Origin: Aquimarina sp.
GTDB lineage: Bacteria; Bacteroidota; Bacteroidia; Flavobacteriales; Flavobacteriaceae
Reading direction: 5' to 3'
NCBI GenBank assembly: GCA_020628975.1
Contig: JAHDEF010000004.1
Span: forward strand, 1-32,102
DNA: 32,102 nt
Shown here: positions 23,910 to 32,102 of the stretch, in pieces
Position numbering within the stretch: position 1 is the first letter of the stretch
Layout: each line of letters starts with the position of its first letter
Made by a program: the position numbers and the translations under genes
The notes under the pieces: model-generated
What the model was told of the DNA's origin: nothing
Databases searched by the model: none
Seen by the model: the letters and a program-made list of their open reading frames with translations, nothing else

Positions 23910-23985
23910 GCGTAAATGTAGATTCAAAACTAATTTACTGGGTTATATTTAAATTCTACCCAAGACCCGTGTATTTATTTTCAGT

Positions 23986-24579
23986 TCAAGAAACCCAAGT
24001 ACTAATTATCTTTTCGAATTGCCATTTTCCATTTACTTTGTGAAGTTTACAGGTGTAGCCTCCACCATATAAGAGGGTGATATTTTTATTCTTTTTACTT
24101 TTTTGGTTTAAAATTCTAGTGTTATTTACAGTAACAATTGCTTCATCCTGGCTAATATCAATTACACTAAAGGAAACATAATCAAAATCTTCCTTAGCCT
24201 TGTTCGCTATTTCTTGAAGCTCAGCATAAGATTTTGCACAAAACTTCACATGCCCAATGTTAGGTGGAATGACCTCTACATTTAAAAACTTTTTTGTTTG
24301 ATTAAATTCGTGAATATCTAGAATATCAAAATCAGATGCTTTTATATGATATTCATTCAGTACATATAGTTTTGATTTATCCCAAATAAATTGATAATCT
24401 TGAATATCCTTTTCGATTACAAAAGCTCTTTTTAGACTTTCACGAATTACCTCCTTTAAATCACTATCATTTGTATAATTTTGATTATTGCAATCGAAGA
24501 ATTTATCTTTAGTGTAAAGCGGTCGTTTTGCACAACTACTTAAAAGTATAATTCCTATAAAACCAATCCATTTTTGCAA
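23986..24579 (-). CDS. Lipoprotein of unknown function
   Basis: A 197-residue lipoprotein with signal sequence MQKWIGFIGIILLSSC (lipobox LSSC). The mature part has a helical N-terminal region (DLKEVIRESLKRAFVIEKDIQDYQF) and ends with a strand pattern LLYGGGYTCKLHKVNGKWQFEKI that resembles the final hairpin of NTF2/SnoaL-like or similar alpha-beta folds. I do not recognise a family. It lies between radC and the deacetylase-like gene on the same strand with gaps of about 57 and 76 nt. Confidence 0.65.
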   Translation of the reverse strand: MQKWIGFIGIILLSSCAKRPLYTKDKFFDCNNQNYTNDSDLKEVIRESLKRAFVIEKDIQDYQFIWDKSKLYVLNEYHIKASDFDILDIHEFNQTKKFLNVEVIPPNIGHVKFCAKSYAELQEIANKAKEDFDYVSFSVIDISQDEAIVTVNNTRILNQKSKKNKNITLLYGGGYTCKLHKVNGKWQFEKIISTWVS

Positions 24580-24636
24580 CTTATACTTTTAGAATTTTTC
24601 ATTATTCGTTTTTTTGACTATACAACAAGTTGTTTT

Positions 24637-25332
24637 TCACAACACTCCTTTATCTGCAAAACTGAAATGAGCTTTTTCTGTAATGATAATATGATCTAAA
24701 ACTTTTAAACTTAGTGTTGCAGCGCCCTCTTTTATTTTATCTGTAATATTTTTATCTGCCTGACTCGCTTGTAATTTTCCGCTAGGGTGATTATGTGATA
24801 AAATTAAGCTAACTGCGTTTTGATCGAGGGCTTCTTTAAAAATTAATCGCAAATCTACAGAGGTACTCGTAAGCCCACCGCTACCTATCATTTTTTTAAA
24901 GACAACTTTATTTGAATTATCTAAATACAGCACCCAAAATTCTTCATGAGCCAAATCTCCCATCAGTGGCTGTAAATACTTAAAAACATCATAACTACAG
25001 GTAATTTTAGGGTATTTAGGTATTTCTTGACTTTGTTGTCGCCTACCCAACTCTAAGGCAGCAATTATTGAAATAGCTTTGGCTGGACCGATACCCTTAA
25101 ATGCTGATAATTGATTGATCGAAAACTTTCCTAAAGTATTTAAATTATTATCTGCTTGCCCTAAAATGCGTTTACAAAGGTTTACTGCAGATTCATTTCG
25201 GCTTCCTGAACCTATAAGAATAGCTAGCAATTCTGCATCCGTCAACGTTTTCTTTCCTTTAGCTATTAATTTTTCTCTCGGTCGATCTTCTTCTGACCAA
25301 GATTTTATTGATAAATGAGACTTTGTATCCAT
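24637..25332 (-). CDS. radC: RadC/JAB-domain protein
   Basis: A 231-residue RadC-family protein. An N-terminal UPF0758 region with a helix-hairpin-helix-like element (LSAFKGIGPAKAISIIAALELGRR) is followed by a JAB/MPN metalloprotease-like domain whose metal motif is SHNHPSG (His180, His182) and an Asp near residue 193. Despite the historical name, a DNA-repair role is not established. The ATG at 25332 (MDTKSHLSIKSWSEEDRPREKL) is preferred; the ORF track ATG two codons upstream is an equally possible start. It is divergent from the DUF1569 gene. Confidence 0.92.
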   Translation of the reverse strand: MDTKSHLSIKSWSEEDRPREKLIAKGKKTLTDAELLAILIGSGSRNESAVNLCKRILGQADNNLNTLGKFSINQLSAFKGIGPAKAISIIAALELGRRQQSQEIPKYPKITCSYDVFKYLQPLMGDLAHEEFWVLYLDNSNKVVFKKMIGSGGLTSTSVDLRLIFKEALDQNAVSLILSHNHPSGKLQASQADKNITDKIKEGAATLSLKVLDHIIITEKAHFSFADKGVL

Positions 25333-25389
25333 AAGCATTCCGTAATAGCTAAATTTATGTAATTTTAAGTCAACTTAAATAAATCTAGT

Positions 25390-25827
25390 ATGAAAACTAT
25401 TTGGGATGCTTCTGTAAAAGAAGAATTAATAAATCGTGTTGAAAAATTATCGCCAGAAAGTCAAGCGCAATGGGGAAAAATGGATAGTGCGCAAATGTTA
25501 TGGCATTGCAAATATCCATTGGACGTTGCTATTAAAAATGAAAATAAGGGTAACGGAAAATTCTTTATGAAACTATTTAAGAAATCTCTTTACAGCGATA
25601 AACCTTTTAAACAAGGATTACCTACAGCAAAATTTCTTGTAGCCACTGAATCAAAAAATTTTAGCGACGAGAAGCAACAACTTATTGAAAAAATAAGTCA
25701 AGCACACGAATTAAAATCGCGTAGTTCTTGGAATCCACATCCTTTTTTTGGCAAATTTTCTCATGACCAATGGGGACAACTAGAATACAAGCATTTAGAT
25801 CATCATTTGAAACAGTTTGGGGTATAA
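25390..25827 (+). CDS. DUF1569 (DinB-like) protein
   Basis: A 145-residue protein of the DUF1569 family, a DinB/YfiT-like four-helix bundle. Typical parts are the N-terminal WGKMDSAQMLWHCKYPLDVAI, including the first metal-type histidine, and the C-terminal HPFFGKFSHDQWGQLEYKHLDHHLKQFGV, with the H-x-x-x-H pattern near HLDHH. DinB-like proteins often act as thiol-dependent metal enzymes; a substrate is not known. It is cytoplasmic. The gene is convergent with mpl and ends 3 nt before a heptamer-type inverted repeat. Confidence 0.88.
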   Translation: MKTIWDASVKEELINRVEKLSPESQAQWGKMDSAQMLWHCKYPLDVAIKNENKGNGKFFMKLFKKSLYSDKPFKQGLPTAKFLVATESKNFSDEKQQLIEKISQAHELKSRSSWNPHPFFGKFSHDQWGQLEYKHLDHHLKQFGV

Positions 25828-25830
25828 AAA

Positions 25831-25906
25831 GTCTTAGTAGTTAGTCGTTAGATCGCTACGCTTTTAGAAAACTAATGACTAATATCTAAAGACTAACTAC
25901 TAATTT
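25831..25906. repeat. Heptamer tandem repeat forming an 18-bp inverted repeat between DUF1569 and mpl
   Basis: The left arm has three units ending in TTAG (GTCTTAG, TAGTTAG, TCGTTAG, 25831-25851). The right arm has five units starting with CTAA (CTAATGA, CTAATAT, CTAAAGA, CTAACTA, CTAATTT, 25872-25906). Together 25834-25851 and 25886-25903 form an 18-bp inverted repeat with one mismatch, so the region could also act as a terminator for both converging genes. The mpl stop codon lies inside the right arm. Confidence 0.85.
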
Positions 25907-27239
25907 TTTCAAAATCCAATCCTCCATAATTACCACTACTCATTAACAACAATGCTGTTTGATCTAGGGATTCATTGTAAATATAGGAATGGAAATCATC
26001 TGCTTTTGTAAACACCTTTAAATCTGCTCTACCAAAAGCATCTTTTATTTGGCTTTCCGTTAAAGGCTGCATTTTTTTAATTGCTAAAGCTTCGGCACTA
26101 TAATATACTATAGCTTCATTGGCTTTATCTAACGCTCCTTTATATTGTACTAAAAAATCAGGGTTTAAGCTACTGTAAGTATGTAGTTCTAAACAAGCTA
26201 ATACCCTCTTGTTTTTGTATTGCTCTTTTACCGCTGCTGTTGTTGCTGACACCTTACTTGGGCTGTGCGCAAAATCTTTGAACACAACGGTATTTATAGA
26301 TTCTGAAATTTTCTCTAAACGCTTCGATGCTCCTTTAAAAGAGGCGATTGCTTCATAGAATTCATCTTCGTCAATTCCCATATTTTGACAAATCCACTTA
26401 GCACCTGCTAAATTGTTGAGATTATGCTTGCCAAAAATTTCCAAAGGCATATCTCCTTCTTCTGTTTCGATAAAAGCGACCCCATCTTCTACTGTGTAAT
26501 TAGGTGTCGCGTAAGGAATCTTGCGTATCTGATTTTCCGAAGCTTCTACAATTTCTTTCAACACAAGGTCTTCTTCATTATAAATCAAAACACCTCCCGC
26601 TACGATCTGATCTATAAAAATCTTGAACTGCTCGACATAATCCTCAAAAGTCTTGAATACATTAATATGATCCCAAGCAATACCACTTAAAAGAGCAATG
26701 TTGGGTTGATATAAATGAAATTTAGGTCGAAGATCAATCGGAGAAGAAAGGTATTCATCCCCTTCGAGTACCATAAAATCATTTTCCTCCGTTAAGTGCA
26801 CCATGGTTTCGAAACCTTCTAATTGCGCCCCAACCATATAATCTACCTCTTTTTCGTGATAGTGCAATACGTGCAAAATCATAGAAGTAATGGTGGTTTT
26901 TCCATGTGAACCTCCAATAACTACACGCGACTTCAATTTGCTTTGCTCAAACAAATATTCTGGGTACGAATAGATTTTCAAGCCTAATCCTTGTGCTTTT
27001 AACAATTCAGGATTATCTCCCTTGGCATGCATTCCCAAGATAACGGCATCTAATTCATTGGTGATTTTATTAGCATCCCAACCAAAAGTTTCTGGCAATA
27101 ATCCATATTTCTCTAATCTTGATTTGGACGGATCAAAAATAGCATCGTCACTACCCGTTACTTGATATCCTTTTTTATGAAGCGCTATGGCAAGATTGTG
27201 CATCGCACTACCACCAATAGCTATAAAATGTACACGCAT
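25893..27239 (-). CDS. mpl: Mpl-type murein peptide ligase (UDP-MurNAc:tripeptide ligase family)
   Basis: A 448-residue Mur ligase. The N-terminus MRVHFIAIGGSAMHNLAIALHKKGYQVTGSDD is the UDP-binding domain, GGSHGKTT (109-116) is the ATP-binding P-loop, and VLEGDEYLSS, IAWDHINVF, FGKHNLNNLAGA and VFKDFAHSPSKV are conserved positions of the catalytic and C-terminal domains. The start MRVHFIAIGG rather than that of MurC suggests Mpl, which reattaches recovered peptide (L-Ala-gamma-D-Glu-meso-DAP) to UDP-MurNAc in cell-wall recycling, although a MurC-like assignment is not excluded. It acts in the cytoplasm. The last codons overlap a heptamer repeat, so its C-terminus (KISS) is encoded by the repeat. 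Confidence 0.87.
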   Translation of the reverse strand: MRVHFIAIGGSAMHNLAIALHKKGYQVTGSDDAIFDPSKSRLEKYGLLPETFGWDANKITNELDAVILGMHAKGDNPELLKAQGLGLKIYSYPEYLFEQSKLKSRVVIGGSHGKTTITSMILHVLHYHEKEVDYMVGAQLEGFETMVHLTEENDFMVLEGDEYLSSPIDLRPKFHLYQPNIALLSGIAWDHINVFKTFEDYVEQFKIFIDQIVAGGVLIYNEEDLVLKEIVEASENQIRKIPYATPNYTVEDGVAFIETEEGDMPLEIFGKHNLNNLAGAKWICQNMGIDEDEFYEAIASFKGASKRLEKISESINTVVFKDFAHSPSKVSATTAAVKEQYKNKRVLACLELHTYSSLNPDFLVQYKGALDKANEAIVYYSAEALAIKKMQPLTESQIKDAFGRADLKVFTKADDFHSYIYNESLDQTALLLMSSGNYGGLDFEKISS

Positions 27240-27270
27240 ACAAGAAAAATTTATGCTAAAATAAGGTAGA

Positions 27271-27822
27271 TTATCCTTTAGACAATCTTTCGATCAAAGC
27301 ATCTGCTTCTTTTCCCTTATTATAATCAATAAGTGTTACCTGTGCGGCATAGGTTTTAGCCTTATCGATACTTCCGCCAAAAGATTTAGGCAATTCCATA
27401 TATAATTCAATCATTACCATACGCGGATCGATGTAAGTAGCATCTAAATCGGCAGCAATTTGTAAATGCTTTTTAATATCATCTAATATAAATATGGCTT
27501 TCAATTTATTTTGCTTGGCTCTCATACCTAAAGCTCCCGCATATTTAAAGTGATATGTAGCATTTTTAGTATCGGTAGCAATGGCTTTTTTAAAATAATC
27601 TGCTGCGTCACCCCATTCTTTTTGCTTGAATTTGATGTCTCCCAAATATTCTAAAGCCGTAGCATTTTGGGCGTCTATTTTTAAAACTTTTCTAAAAGAA
27701 AGTAAGGCTTCATCATAATTTGCTTTGCGGAATTGATTTACACCTTCTTGAACCAAATCATTGTTTTGACCCATCATTAAAAAATTAATACATAAAAAAA
27801 CAAAAAGGATGTTTTTATTCAT
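27271..27822 (-). CDS. Exported TPR protein
   Basis: A 183-residue protein with a signal peptide (MNKNILFVFLCINFLMMGQ) and tetratricopeptide repeats: LVQEGVNQFRKANYDEALLSFRKVLKIDAQN, then ATALEYLGDIKFKQKEWGDAADYFKKAIATDTKN, then a third unit (ATYHFKYAGALGMRAKQNK). TPR proteins mediate protein contacts; it probably works in the periplasm. It lies 31 nt upstream of mpl on the same strand and may be co-transcribed with it. It is divergent from the macroglobulin gene with 84 nt between. Confidence 0.85.
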   Translation of the reverse strand: MNKNILFVFLCINFLMMGQNNDLVQEGVNQFRKANYDEALLSFRKVLKIDAQNATALEYLGDIKFKQKEWGDAADYFKKAIATDTKNATYHFKYAGALGMRAKQNKLKAIFILDDIKKHLQIAADLDATYIDPRMVMIELYMELPKSFGGSIDKAKTYAAQVTLIDYNKGKEADALIERLSKG

Positions 27823-27906
27823 AATTTAGGCATAATTCGTGTTCGTAATAAGTCCCTTAGTATAACGCTAACATTTGCTACTAATTAACGATAAAATTAC
27901 ACTTTT

Positions 27907-30900
27907 ATGGCAAAGCAATATGTATTTCTTTTAATTCTTAGCTTATTACAATCTTTTTCTATGATACAAGCGCAACAAAATTATGAAGCCGCATGGTTGG
28001 AAATCGATCAATTAGAAATTGACGGAAAGGTCACTACTGCCTTAGAAAAAGTGAAAGAAATTCATAAAAAAGCGGTTTCCAAAAAGAATGATGAACAACG
28101 ATTAAAGGCTTTATTGTTTCAATGGAAATTTCAACAAATTATTGATGAAAAATCGCAAGTTGCCATATTAGAATCGGTTCATCAAGAAATCGAACAAACT
28201 TCTTTTCCTGTAAAAAATGTATTGTACTCTTATTTAGCCTCCTTTCTCGAAAGCCATTACAATGACAACTATTGGCGCATTAGTCAACGTACTCCTACAG
28301 AAAAAGCTGAACTAAGAGATTATCGTACTTGGGATGCAACGACTTTTGCTGCACAAATTGGTGACTTCTACAATAAGGCGTTGGAAAATAGTACGGCGCT
28401 TGCCACGATTTCTGTGGAAGATTTTACGGACTTATTAGTCACCGTACCGATTTCTAGAAAATACAAGCCTACCCTTTTTGACATTATTGCGCACAAGGCA
28501 CTTTCATTTTATAAGAATTCTAGAAATAATTTACAGCCTAAAGAAGCTTTTTTAATTACTGATGAAAAATACTTTGGAGTACCTAATGACTTTTACACTA
28601 CTCAAATAACCACTACAGACAAAGCCTCTTTTCTGTATCAATCCTTAAAAATTTATCAAAAATTAGAGCGCATCCACAGCCAACGAAAAAACAAAGAAGC
28701 TTTTATTTTTAATGTTTTAGAACGTTTCGAATATGTCAAAAATAACTGGAAAGGAAGTGAAACGGATGAAACCTATTTTAAATTCATCCAACAGCTCCAA
28801 GAAAACCAAAAGCATGTGGCTATTGATATCGTTTTAGCAAATGCTTATCGTTCTTTGGCTTTCCAAAAAGATGAGAACGGGAAATATCTATATCCGTTAT
28901 ACAATGTCAAAGCTTTAGAATTACTGTCTTCTATCGAGAATACATCTAAGAATACGAAGTATCTGATTCAAGCTAAAAATTTAAAACATCAAATTCTTCA
29001 AAAGAAACTCAATTGGCAAACGCAATCTTTGTATTTACCCAACGAAAAGCATCTAGCTAAATTGGATTTCACCAATACAAAAAAAGCCACTTTAAATATT
29101 TATCAAGTTCCATTTGAATTTAATCCTGATGAATTAAAACCTTACCACCAGAAGGATTCTTTACTTCAAGATTACCTAAAAAAAAGAAAGCTTGTCTATA
29201 CGAACACCTATCAATTACCTAAAAAGACAGATCATAATACCTATAACACCGAAGTCATAGTTCCTGAATTACCCTTAGGACATTACATTTTCACCTTAAC
29301 GGCCGATGATGATAAAGAAAGCTGGAAGTACCACCAACAAACCGTTTCAGAAATTGGTTTCAACAAAACGCTACTTAAAGGCAAAACTCGTTATCAAATT
29401 GTGGATCGCTACACGGGTGCTCCTATTTCAAACACCAAAATAGAAGTCCGTCATCGTGATCGCTATAATCGAGAAAACTCTTGGAGTACTTTTACCAAAA
29501 CAACCGATAACAACGGCTACTTTAATCAACCACAAAGTGACAAGCATAACAGTTATCAATTAGTTGTGCAATTTAATAAAGACAGCCTAAAAATAGAAGA
29601 CCACAACTACCGATATCGAGATAATAATAACTATGCCAATCAAAATAAAAAGTATCAATCTAAAACGCTATTGTTTCTAGATCGTTCTATCTATAGACCT
29701 GGACAAAAAGTATATTATAAAGCGATTGCACTTCAAAAAGAAAATGAAATCTCAAGTAGTGTAAGCGATCAACAAATCAATATTGAAGCGAGAGATGTGA
29801 ATGGACAATCTATTTTCAATAAAACGCTTACTTCAAATACTTATGGTTCTGTTCATGGGGAATTTAATTTGCCCAAAAGTGGTTTAACAGGGAACTTTTA
29901 TATTACGGCGTCTATTGTTAAACCTAGAGATCGATATAGAAATCAAAATGCTAATGTTAGCTTTTCTGTAGAGGAATATAAACGTCCTACTTTCGAAGTG
30001 ACTTTCGAGCCCGCTACTGAAATTTTCAAACTGAATGATACGGTAACTGTAAAAGGTTCTGCCAAAGCATTTTTTGGGGGAAATATTACGGATGCTAAAG
30101 TGACTTACTCCGTAAAAAGAACCGTACGCCCTTTGTATTGGTGGTGGCGAAGTTTCCCTAGTAATGAAAACGGAAAGCAAATTGACCAAGGAGAATTGGT
30201 AACGGATGCTGATGGAAATTTTGAAATTCAATTTGTAGCTGAAACGGATAGTCCTAAAGTTGAAAATAAGGTTTTTGACTACGAAATCACCGCTAAGGTT
30301 ACAGATGTTAATGGAGAAACTAGAGAGGCTACACAGACTATAAAAGTGGCAGATAAAAATTTATTGGCAGATATTATAATCGACGAAACATTGTCAAGTG
30401 AAACGCTAAGTGAAGTCATTATCAAAACTAAAGACGTTAACGGTAACCCGATTAAAACTACGGGTAGTTTAACAGCCTATAAACTTAAGGCTCCAAAGCG
30501 TTACTTAAATGCTCGTCCTTGGCCTTCTCCAGATATTCAAAATATTGATCTAGCTACCTTCGAAAGCACTTTTGCGCATATTCCATATACTAACGAAAAC
30601 GACCCAAAGCAATGGGAAAAGGGCGCTTCTTTTTGCGAACATACTTTTGAAAATACAGCTGAGACTACTTTCCTTTTAGATGAAACGAAAGATTGGCCCG
30701 CTGGAAAATATCTATTGGTTACCAAAGTAACAGATCCGCTTACCAAAGCTACCTCGGAAAACCAAAAGCTGATTACGCTGAGTCATGCAAAGCAAGACAT
30801 CCCCGCAGATCAGCAAGTATTTGATTTAGCTGTAGATTACAATCCTGAAAACACAACGAAGGCGACTTTTAAACTAAGTACTTCTGTAAAGCAACTACAT

Positions 30901-32102
30901 ACCTATCTAGAAGTATATGATGGCAATCGATTAATTCACGAAGAAAAAGTAACAATCAAAAAAGGAAGTAAAACTTTAAATATTTCGCTGCCAAAATTGA
31001 ATTATGATAAAGTAACCGCCAAGGTACATTACCATATTTTCAATCGATTTTATAGTCAACAGGAAATCTTAGATTTTTCTAAAACTCCTATACATCTAGA
31101 AATTGAAAAGAAACACTTTACGGATAAATTAGTCCCTGGCGTAAAAGAAACTTGGAGTTTCAAACTAAAATCGTCTGACAAGAATCCTTTTCAGGCAGAA
31201 GGGTTAGCGAGTATGTATGATGCTTCTTTAGATCAATTTCGACCGCATTCATGGAATACTAATTTTGCATTTGGTTCATACGCCCCACCAACTCCTGTAA
31301 CTCAAGAACTGAATAAACTAGCTACTAAAGGCACTTATTATAATGAAGTTGTAAATCGTATTCTGTTACCAAATATTCCTTTAGAAAAAATGAATTTGTA
31401 TGGATTTACGTTTAATAAAATCAACTCGTGGGAGTATCGACAGTATTTAAGTCTTCTTAGTAAAAAATTATTTCTTGCTAATTGGGATCAGGGTAAAAAT
31501 CAAAACAAAATACTTATATATGGTATTATAACTGATGAAGACGGAGAGTCTTTACCAGGCGTGAATATTATTGAAATGGGCACTAATAATAGCACGTTAA
31601 CTGATTTTGATGGATTATTCAATATTATATGTGAAAAAGGAAATACTCTTAATTTTAACTATGTTGGATTCAAAAGTCAATCCATAATTGCTCAAAAAAA
31701 CCTACAAACAGTAAATATTAAATTAGTCGAAGATGCATCAGTGCTTAATGAGGTAGTTGTTATCGGCTATAGCAAACAATCTTCTAAATCTTTAGCTAGA
31801 TCGAAAGGTGTACGATCTAGTAATATGAGAATGAGAAAAGCTATGTCTATGTCAGCTGACATGGAAGAAGCTGAGTTATCAAATACAGTACAAAGTAGAG
31901 CAGCAGGAGTGGCCCTTCAATACGAAACTACTGAAGGAGAAGCTGATGATGCAATTGAAAAATCTGAATTGAATGAAAGTAATATTGTTTCTACAGAAGA
32001 TCTAAAAACCATCAAAGCCCGAGAAAACCTCAACGAAACCGCTTTCTTCTTACCTAATTTAAAAACTAATAAAAAAGGGGAAATCGAATTTGAATTTACT
32101 TC
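27907..32102 (+). CDS. Alpha-2-macroglobulin family protein with SusC-like regulatory segment (partial, C-terminus beyond right edge)
   Basis: An open frame of 1398 codons with no stop, absent from the ORF track because it runs off the edge. It starts MAKQYVFLLILSLLQSFSMIQA, a type I signal peptide, and continues with a helical region of about 300 residues. An MG2-type macroglobulin domain begins near residue 585 (LLFLDRSIYRPGQKVYYKAIAL), followed by further MG domains. At about 1202-1285 lies a CarboxypepD_reg segment with SusC signatures: YGIITDEDGESLPGVNI, TLTDFDGLFNI, and LNEVVVIGYSK. A low-complexity Ser/Met/Arg stretch follows, then LNETAFFLPNLKTNKKG, the start of the A2M core. Bacterial macroglobulins are thought to trap foreign proteases. 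The thioester region is not in the window. Confidence 0.9.
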   Translation, partial: MAKQYVFLLILSLLQSFSMIQAQQNYEAAWLEIDQLEIDGKVTTALEKVKEIHKKAVSKKNDEQRLKALLFQWKFQQIIDEKSQVAILESVHQEIEQTSFPVKNVLYSYLASFLESHYNDNYWRISQRTPTEKAELRDYRTWDATTFAAQIGDFYNKALENSTALATISVEDFTDLLVTVPISRKYKPTLFDIIAHKALSFYKNSRNNLQPKEAFLITDEKYFGVPNDFYTTQITTTDKASFLYQSLKIYQKLERIHSQRKNKEAFIFNVLERFEYVKNNWKGSETDETYFKFIQQLQENQKHVAIDIVLANAYRSLAFQKDENGKYLYPLYNVKALELLSSIENTSKNTKYLIQAKNLKHQILQKKLNWQTQSLYLPNEKHLAKLDFTNTKKATLNIYQVPFEFNPDELKPYHQKDSLLQDYLKKRKLVYTNTYQLPKKTDHNTYNTEVIVPELPLGHYIFTLTADDDKESWKYHQQTVSEIGFNKTLLKGKTRYQIVDRYTGAPISNTKIEVRHRDRYNRENSWSTFTKTTDNNGYFNQPQSDKHNSYQLVVQFNKDSLKIEDHNYRYRDNNNYANQNKKYQSKTLLFLDRSIYRPGQKVYYKAIALQKENEISSSVSDQQINIEARDVNGQSIFNKTLTSNTYGSVHGEFNLPKSGLTGNFYITASIVKPRDRYRNQNANVSFSVEEYKRPTFEVTFEPATEIFKLNDTVTVKGSAKAFFGGNITDAKVTYSVKRTVRPLYWWWRSFPSNENGKQIDQGELVTDADGNFEIQFVAETDSPKVENKVFDYEITAKVTDVNGETREATQTIKVADKNLLADIIIDETLSSETLSEVIIKTKDVNGNPIKTTGSLTAYKLKAPKRYLNARPWPSPDIQNIDLATFESTFAHIPYTNENDPKQWEKGASFCEHTFENTAETTFLLDETKDWPAGKYLLVTKVTDPLTKATSENQKLITLSHAKQDIPADQQVFDLAVDYNPENTTKATFKLSTSVKQLHTYLEVYDGNRLIHEEKVTIKKGSKTLNISLPKLNYDKVTAKVHYHIFNRFYSQQEILDFSKTPIHLEIEKKHFTDKLVPGVKETWSFKLKSSDKNPFQAEGLASMYDASLDQFRPHSWNTNFAFGSYAPPTPVTQELNKLATKGTYYNEVVNRILLPNIPLEKMNLYGFTFNKINSWEYRQYLSLLSKKLFLANWDQGKNQNKILIYGIITDEDGESLPGVNIIEMGTNNSTLTDFDGLFNIICEKGNTLNFNYVGFKSQSIIAQKNLQTVNIKLVEDASVLNEVVVIGYSKQSSKSLARSKGVRSSNMRMRKAMSMSADMEEAELSNTVQSRAAGVALQYETTEGEADDAIEKSELNESNIVSTEDLKTIKARENLNETAFFLPNLKTNKKGEIEFEFT

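Noticed and set aside
29884-30231. 115-residue minus-strand ORF inside the macroglobulin gene
   Set aside because: Antisense shadow of a gene with a long, continuous, domain-supported frame.
1-32102. Prophage, integrative element, rRNA or tRNA genes
   Set aside because: No integrase, structural, transposase or RNA gene signatures could be recognised on either strand.

Overview
The window is a piece of chromosome from a member of the Bacteroidota, most likely a marine Flavobacteriaceae. The evidence is low GC, absence of Shine-Dalgarno sequences, several TAnnTTTG-type -7 promoter elements, mevalonate-pathway genes, a cyclophilin-FKBP fusion, and many Bacteroidota-type lipoproteins and SusC-like sequence signatures. 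It holds about 34 genes, two of them cut by the window edges. I see no rRNA, tRNA, CRISPR array, prophage or transposase gene.

Layout. 1-982 (minus): arsenosugar genes, arsS (partial) and its CxxC peroxidase-like partner. 1091-2746 (minus): TlpA-like thioredoxin and recA, separated by a clear terminator. 2929-5413 (plus): a lipoprotein with repeated beta domains and an acidic linker, then trhO (tRNA hydroxylation). A 142-bp palindromic repeat follows. 5636-10399 (minus): a cyclophilin-FKBP isomerase, a double NTF2-like lipoprotein, yaaA, an RluA/RluD-type pseudouridine synthase and a PASTA protein. 10547-11119 (plus): a small exported protein. 11123-14192 (minus): an isoprenoid operon of mvaD, mevalonate kinase and a UbiA prenyltransferase. 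14267-16014 (plus): tspO, a DUF4442 hotdog protein and a CIA30 protein. 16036-17968 (minus): a BaiN/HI0933-type flavoprotein and a tRNA1(Val) methyltransferase. 18043-19209 (plus): a di-heme cytochrome c peroxidase interrupted by one in-frame stop. 19271-19791 (minus): a RelE/ParE toxin-antitoxin pair. 19864-25332 (minus): a DUF302 lipoprotein, a small membrane protein, a NYN-LOTUS protein, two unknown exported proteins, a polysaccharide-deacetylase-like protein and radC. 25390-25827 (plus): DUF1569. 25893-27822 (minus): mpl and a TPR protein. 27907 to the right edge (plus): a very large alpha-2-macroglobulin-like protein containing a SusC-like carboxypeptidase-regulatory segment.

How the genes work together. 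The clearest functional unit is the mevalonate kinase/decarboxylase/UbiA operon, which makes isoprenoid precursors and probably one prenylated product. rluD and the PASTA gene overlap and are co-transcribed. arsS and its partner belong to one arsenosugar pathway. Most other genes are housekeeping genes in short units.

The most unusual feature lies between genes. Four intergenic regions (about 565-650, 8524-8783, 14761-14855 and 25831-25906) contain degenerate tandem repeats with an exact 7-nt period. Each region has two arms in opposite orientation, TTAG/AGTTA-like on the left and CTAA/AACTA-like on the right, and the arms run almost up to the neighbouring start or stop codons. They resemble the heptanucleotide repeats of cyanobacteria in style, but I do not recognise them as a named family. 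Other points of note are the broken cytochrome c peroxidase, the SusC-like insertion at the bait-region position of the macroglobulin, the deacetylase-like protein without visible catalytic motifs, and four genes that seem to start with TTG.
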